Source: Pseudomonas sp. S06B 330 (GTDB taxonomy: Bacteria; Pseudomonadota; Gammaproteobacteria; Pseudomonadales; Pseudomonadaceae). Taken from it: 64,000 nt of DNA. The notes under the pieces are model-generated. The model saw only the letters and a program-made list of their open reading frames with translations, searched no databases and was not told where the DNA came from. The stretch lies in assembly GCF_002845275.2 (NCBI RefSeq), contig NZ_CP088149.1, positions 1 to 64,000 of the forward strand, read 5' to 3'. Below are positions 62,263 through 64,000 of this stretch, piece after piece (positions within the stretch are counted from its first letter, which is position 1; every line of letters starts with the position of its first letter). The position numbers and the translations under genes were made by a program.

Positions 62263-63096
62263 CTAGCCATACCGACCGGTGATGTAATCTTCGGTCTGCT
62301 TCTTCGCCGGGTTGGTGAACAGCGTGTCGGTATCACCAAACTCGATCAGCTTGCCCATGTACATGAACGCGGTGTAGTCGGAGACCCGCGCCGCCTGTTG
62401 CATGTTGTGGGTAACGATGACGATGGTGTACTTGGACTTCAGCTCGTAGATCAGTTCTTCGACTTTCAGTGTCGAAATCGGGTCGAGTGCCGAGCACGGT
62501 TCGTCGAGCAGCAATACTTCTGGCTCTACGGCGATGGTACGGGCAATCACCAGACGCTGCTGCTGACCACCGGACAGACCCAGCGCCGACTCGTGCAGAC
62601 GGTCTTTGACCTCTTCCCACAGGGCTGCGCCCTTGAGTGCCCACTCCACCGCTTCGTCGAGCACGCGCTTTTTGTTGATACCCTGGATGCGCAGGCCGTA
62701 GACCACGTTTTCATAGATGGTCTTAGGGAACGGGTTAGGCTTTTGGAACACCATACCAACCCGGCGGCGCAGCTCGGCAACGTCTTCGCCTTTGCGGTAG
62801 ATGTTGTTGCCGTAGAGGTTGATCGCGCCGTCAACACGGCAACCGTCAACCAGGTCGTTCATGCGGTTGAAGGTACGCAGCAAGGTCGACTTACCGCAGC
62901 CGGACGGGCCGATGAAGGCTGTCACGCGCTGTTTCGGGATGTTCATACTGACGTCGAACAAGGCTTGTTTTTCGCCGTAGTACAGGCTCAGACCCGGCAC
63001 TTCGATGGCCACGGTTTCATCAGCCAATTGCAGGCTCTGCTTGGTGCGACCCAGGGCCGACATATCGATGCCGTGGGCGTGGGATTCATGCTGCAT
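62263..63096 (-). CDS. pstB: Phosphate ABC transporter ATP-binding protein
   Basis: A 277-residue ABC ATPase energising phosphate uptake by PstA/PstC. Walker [20 protein letters not shown] near 62, the signature [19 protein letters not shown] near 173 and Walker [15 protein letters not shown] near 193. A PstB-typical N-terminal stretch precedes the ATPase domain. It precedes phoU by 56 bp. Confidence 0.96.
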   Translation of the reverse strand: MQHESHAHGIDMSALGRTKQSLQLADETVAIEVPGLSLYYGEKQALFDVSMNIPKQRVTAFIGPSGCGKSTLLRTFNRMNDLVDGCRVDGAINLYGNNIYRKGEDVAELRRRVGMVFQKPNPFPKTIYENVVYGLRIQGINKKRVLDEAVEWALKGAALWEEVKDRLHESALGLSGGQQQRLVIARTIAVEPEVLLLDEPCSALDPISTLKVEELIYELKSKYTIVIVTHNMQQAARVSDYTAFMYMGKLIEFGDTDTLFTNPAKKQTEDYITGRYG

Positions 63097-63180
63097 GGTC
63101 AGACTCCATACGCTATCAATTTCGTTTCATCGAACCGCCCGGCACAACACACAGGCGGCACTTGCAAAATGTTGTATCGA

Positions 63181-64000
63181 TCAATGATCCAGCGCTTTGT
63201 ACTTCTCGCGCAGGTGGTTACGAATCCATACCGCCGACAGGTTGAGCGTGGCGATTACTAGCACCAGCAGCAACGCAGTGGCATAAACCAGCGGCCGCGC
63301 AGCCTCGACGTTGGGGCTCTGGAAGCCGACGTCGTAGATGTGGAAGCCCAGGTGCATGATTTTCTGGTCCAGGTGCAGGTACGGGTAGTTGCCGTCCACT
63401 GGCAGTGATGGCGCCAGTTTCACTACACCCACCAGCATCAGCGGTGCCACTTCACCTGCGGCACGAGCCACGGCGAGAATCATGCCGGTCATCATCGCCG
63501 GGCTGGCCATTGGCAGGACGATCTTCCACAGCGTCTCCGCCTTGGTCGCACCCAGTGCCAACGAACCTTCGCGGACTGTACGCGGGATACGCGCCAAACC
63601 TTCTTCAGTGGCCACAATCACCACCGGTACCGCCAGCAACGCCAGGGTCAGCGAGGCCCAGAGCAGGCCCGGAGTGCCAAGGGTCGGCGCAGGTAATGCC
63701 TCAGGGAAGAACAGCTGGTCAAGCGAGCCACCCAGTACATAGACAAAGAAGCCCAGACCAAACACACCGTATACGATGGCCGGAACACCGGCGAGGTTGT
63801 TCACCGCGATACGAATCAAACGAGTGACCGGCCCCTGACGCGCATACTCACGCAGGTACACCGCCGCCAGCACGCCGAACGGGGTGACGATCACGGCCAT
63901 GATCAGGGTCATCATCACGGTACCGAAGATGGCCGGGAAGATTCCGCCTTCGGTATTGGCTTCACGCGGGTCGTCGCTGAGGAACTCCCAGACCTTGGCG
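63181..64000 (-). CDS. pstA: Phosphate ABC transporter permease PstA (5' end beyond window)
   Basis: The C-terminal part of an inner-membrane permease; the frame is open to the window edge, so at least 273 codons are present and the start is not visible (the ATG at 63918 is internal). Membrane segments, the EAA-type loop GSLALGATKAETLWKIVLP near the middle and the C-terminal LLVLVIATLNLSAVWIRNHL are clear. The pseudomonad PstA is larger than the E. coli one, so a long N-terminal part is probably missing here. Confidence 0.93.
   Translation of the reverse strand, partial: AKVWEFLSDDPREANTEGGIFPAIFGTVMMTLIMAVIVTPFGVLAAVYLREYARQGPVTRLIRIAVNNLAGVPAIVYGVFGLGFFVYVLGGSLDQLFFPEALPAPTLGTPGLLWASLTLALLAVPVVIVATEEGLARIPRTVREGSLALGATKAETLWKIVLPMASPAMMTGMILAVARAAGEVAPLMLVGVVKLAPSLPVDGNYPYLHLDQKIMHLGFHIYDVGFQSPNVEAARPLVYATALLLVLVIATLNLSAVWIRNHLREKYKALDH

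Overview
The window looks like the chromosome of a fluorescent Pseudomonas, most likely of the P. putida group. The basis is high-GC coding DNA, Pseudomonas-type gene neighbourhoods (dadX-ridA-dadA-dadR, coaBC-dut-algC-argB, pyrE/crc, exbB-exbD-tonB, oxyR-recG, ubiC-ubiA-phoB-phoR, pst-phoU) and REP-type palindromes. No rRNA, tRNA, CRISPR array, insertion sequence or prophage was recognised. Almost all of it is core genome. The one clearly accessory segment is about 25.4-28.5 kb.

Layout. 0-9.8 kb: rep helicase, xpt, a CoA-transferase family protein, cytochrome c5, an XRE-cupin (PuuR-like) regulator, and the D-alanine catabolic group (alanine racemase, RidA, DadA, divergent DadR/Lrp). 9.8-18.1 kb: a PuuB-like oxidase, a DUF1127 protein, a MocR regulator, a phospholipase-D-like lipoprotein, an MFS transporter, a PuuC-like aldehyde dehydrogenase and a cupin. 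18.1-25.4 kb: rpmB-rpmG, a peptide-binding protein, radC, coaBC, dut, algC, argB. 25.4-28.5 kb: an island with three operator-like dyads, a sigma-54-like promoter, a LysM gene that looks broken at its 3' end, and a convergent lipoprotein with a formylglycine-generating-enzyme fold that lacks the catalytic cysteines. 28.5-33 kb: pyrE, crc, DUF4870, rph, yicC, gmk. 33-39.5 kb: a puuA-puuC-puuD-puuP operon with a divergent LysR gene, lying between gmk and rpoZ-spoT. 39.7-43.4 kb: rpoZ, spoT, ridA and a lipoprotein. 43.4-51.6 kb: an epimerase, exbB-exbD-tonB, oxyR, recG, a YbaK-HDOD protein and an SCP2-like protein. 51.7-55.7 kb: HU, rubredoxin reductase, rubredoxin, ubiC, ubiA and a small secreted protein. 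55.7-64 kb: phoB-phoR behind a Pho box, a CNNM/CorC-type membrane protein, an M23 peptidase, a REC-domain regulator, phoU, pstB and pstA, the last cut by the window edge.

How the genes work together. (i) All four enzymatic steps of the gamma-glutamylated putrescine route (PuuA, PuuB, PuuC twice, PuuD) plus a PuuP-type permease and candidate regulators are in this window, but split over three loci. (ii) Racemase, DadA and RidA form a pathway from L-alanine to pyruvate in which RidA would clear the reactive imine made by DadA. (iii) phoB-phoR, phoU and pstBA form the phosphate-sensing system. The most interesting unexplained material is the 25.4-28.5 kb island: repeated GTGCGCAA-N4-TTGCGCAC dyads, a sigma-54-like site, and a decaying LysM gene facing a catalytically dead FGE-fold lipoprotein.
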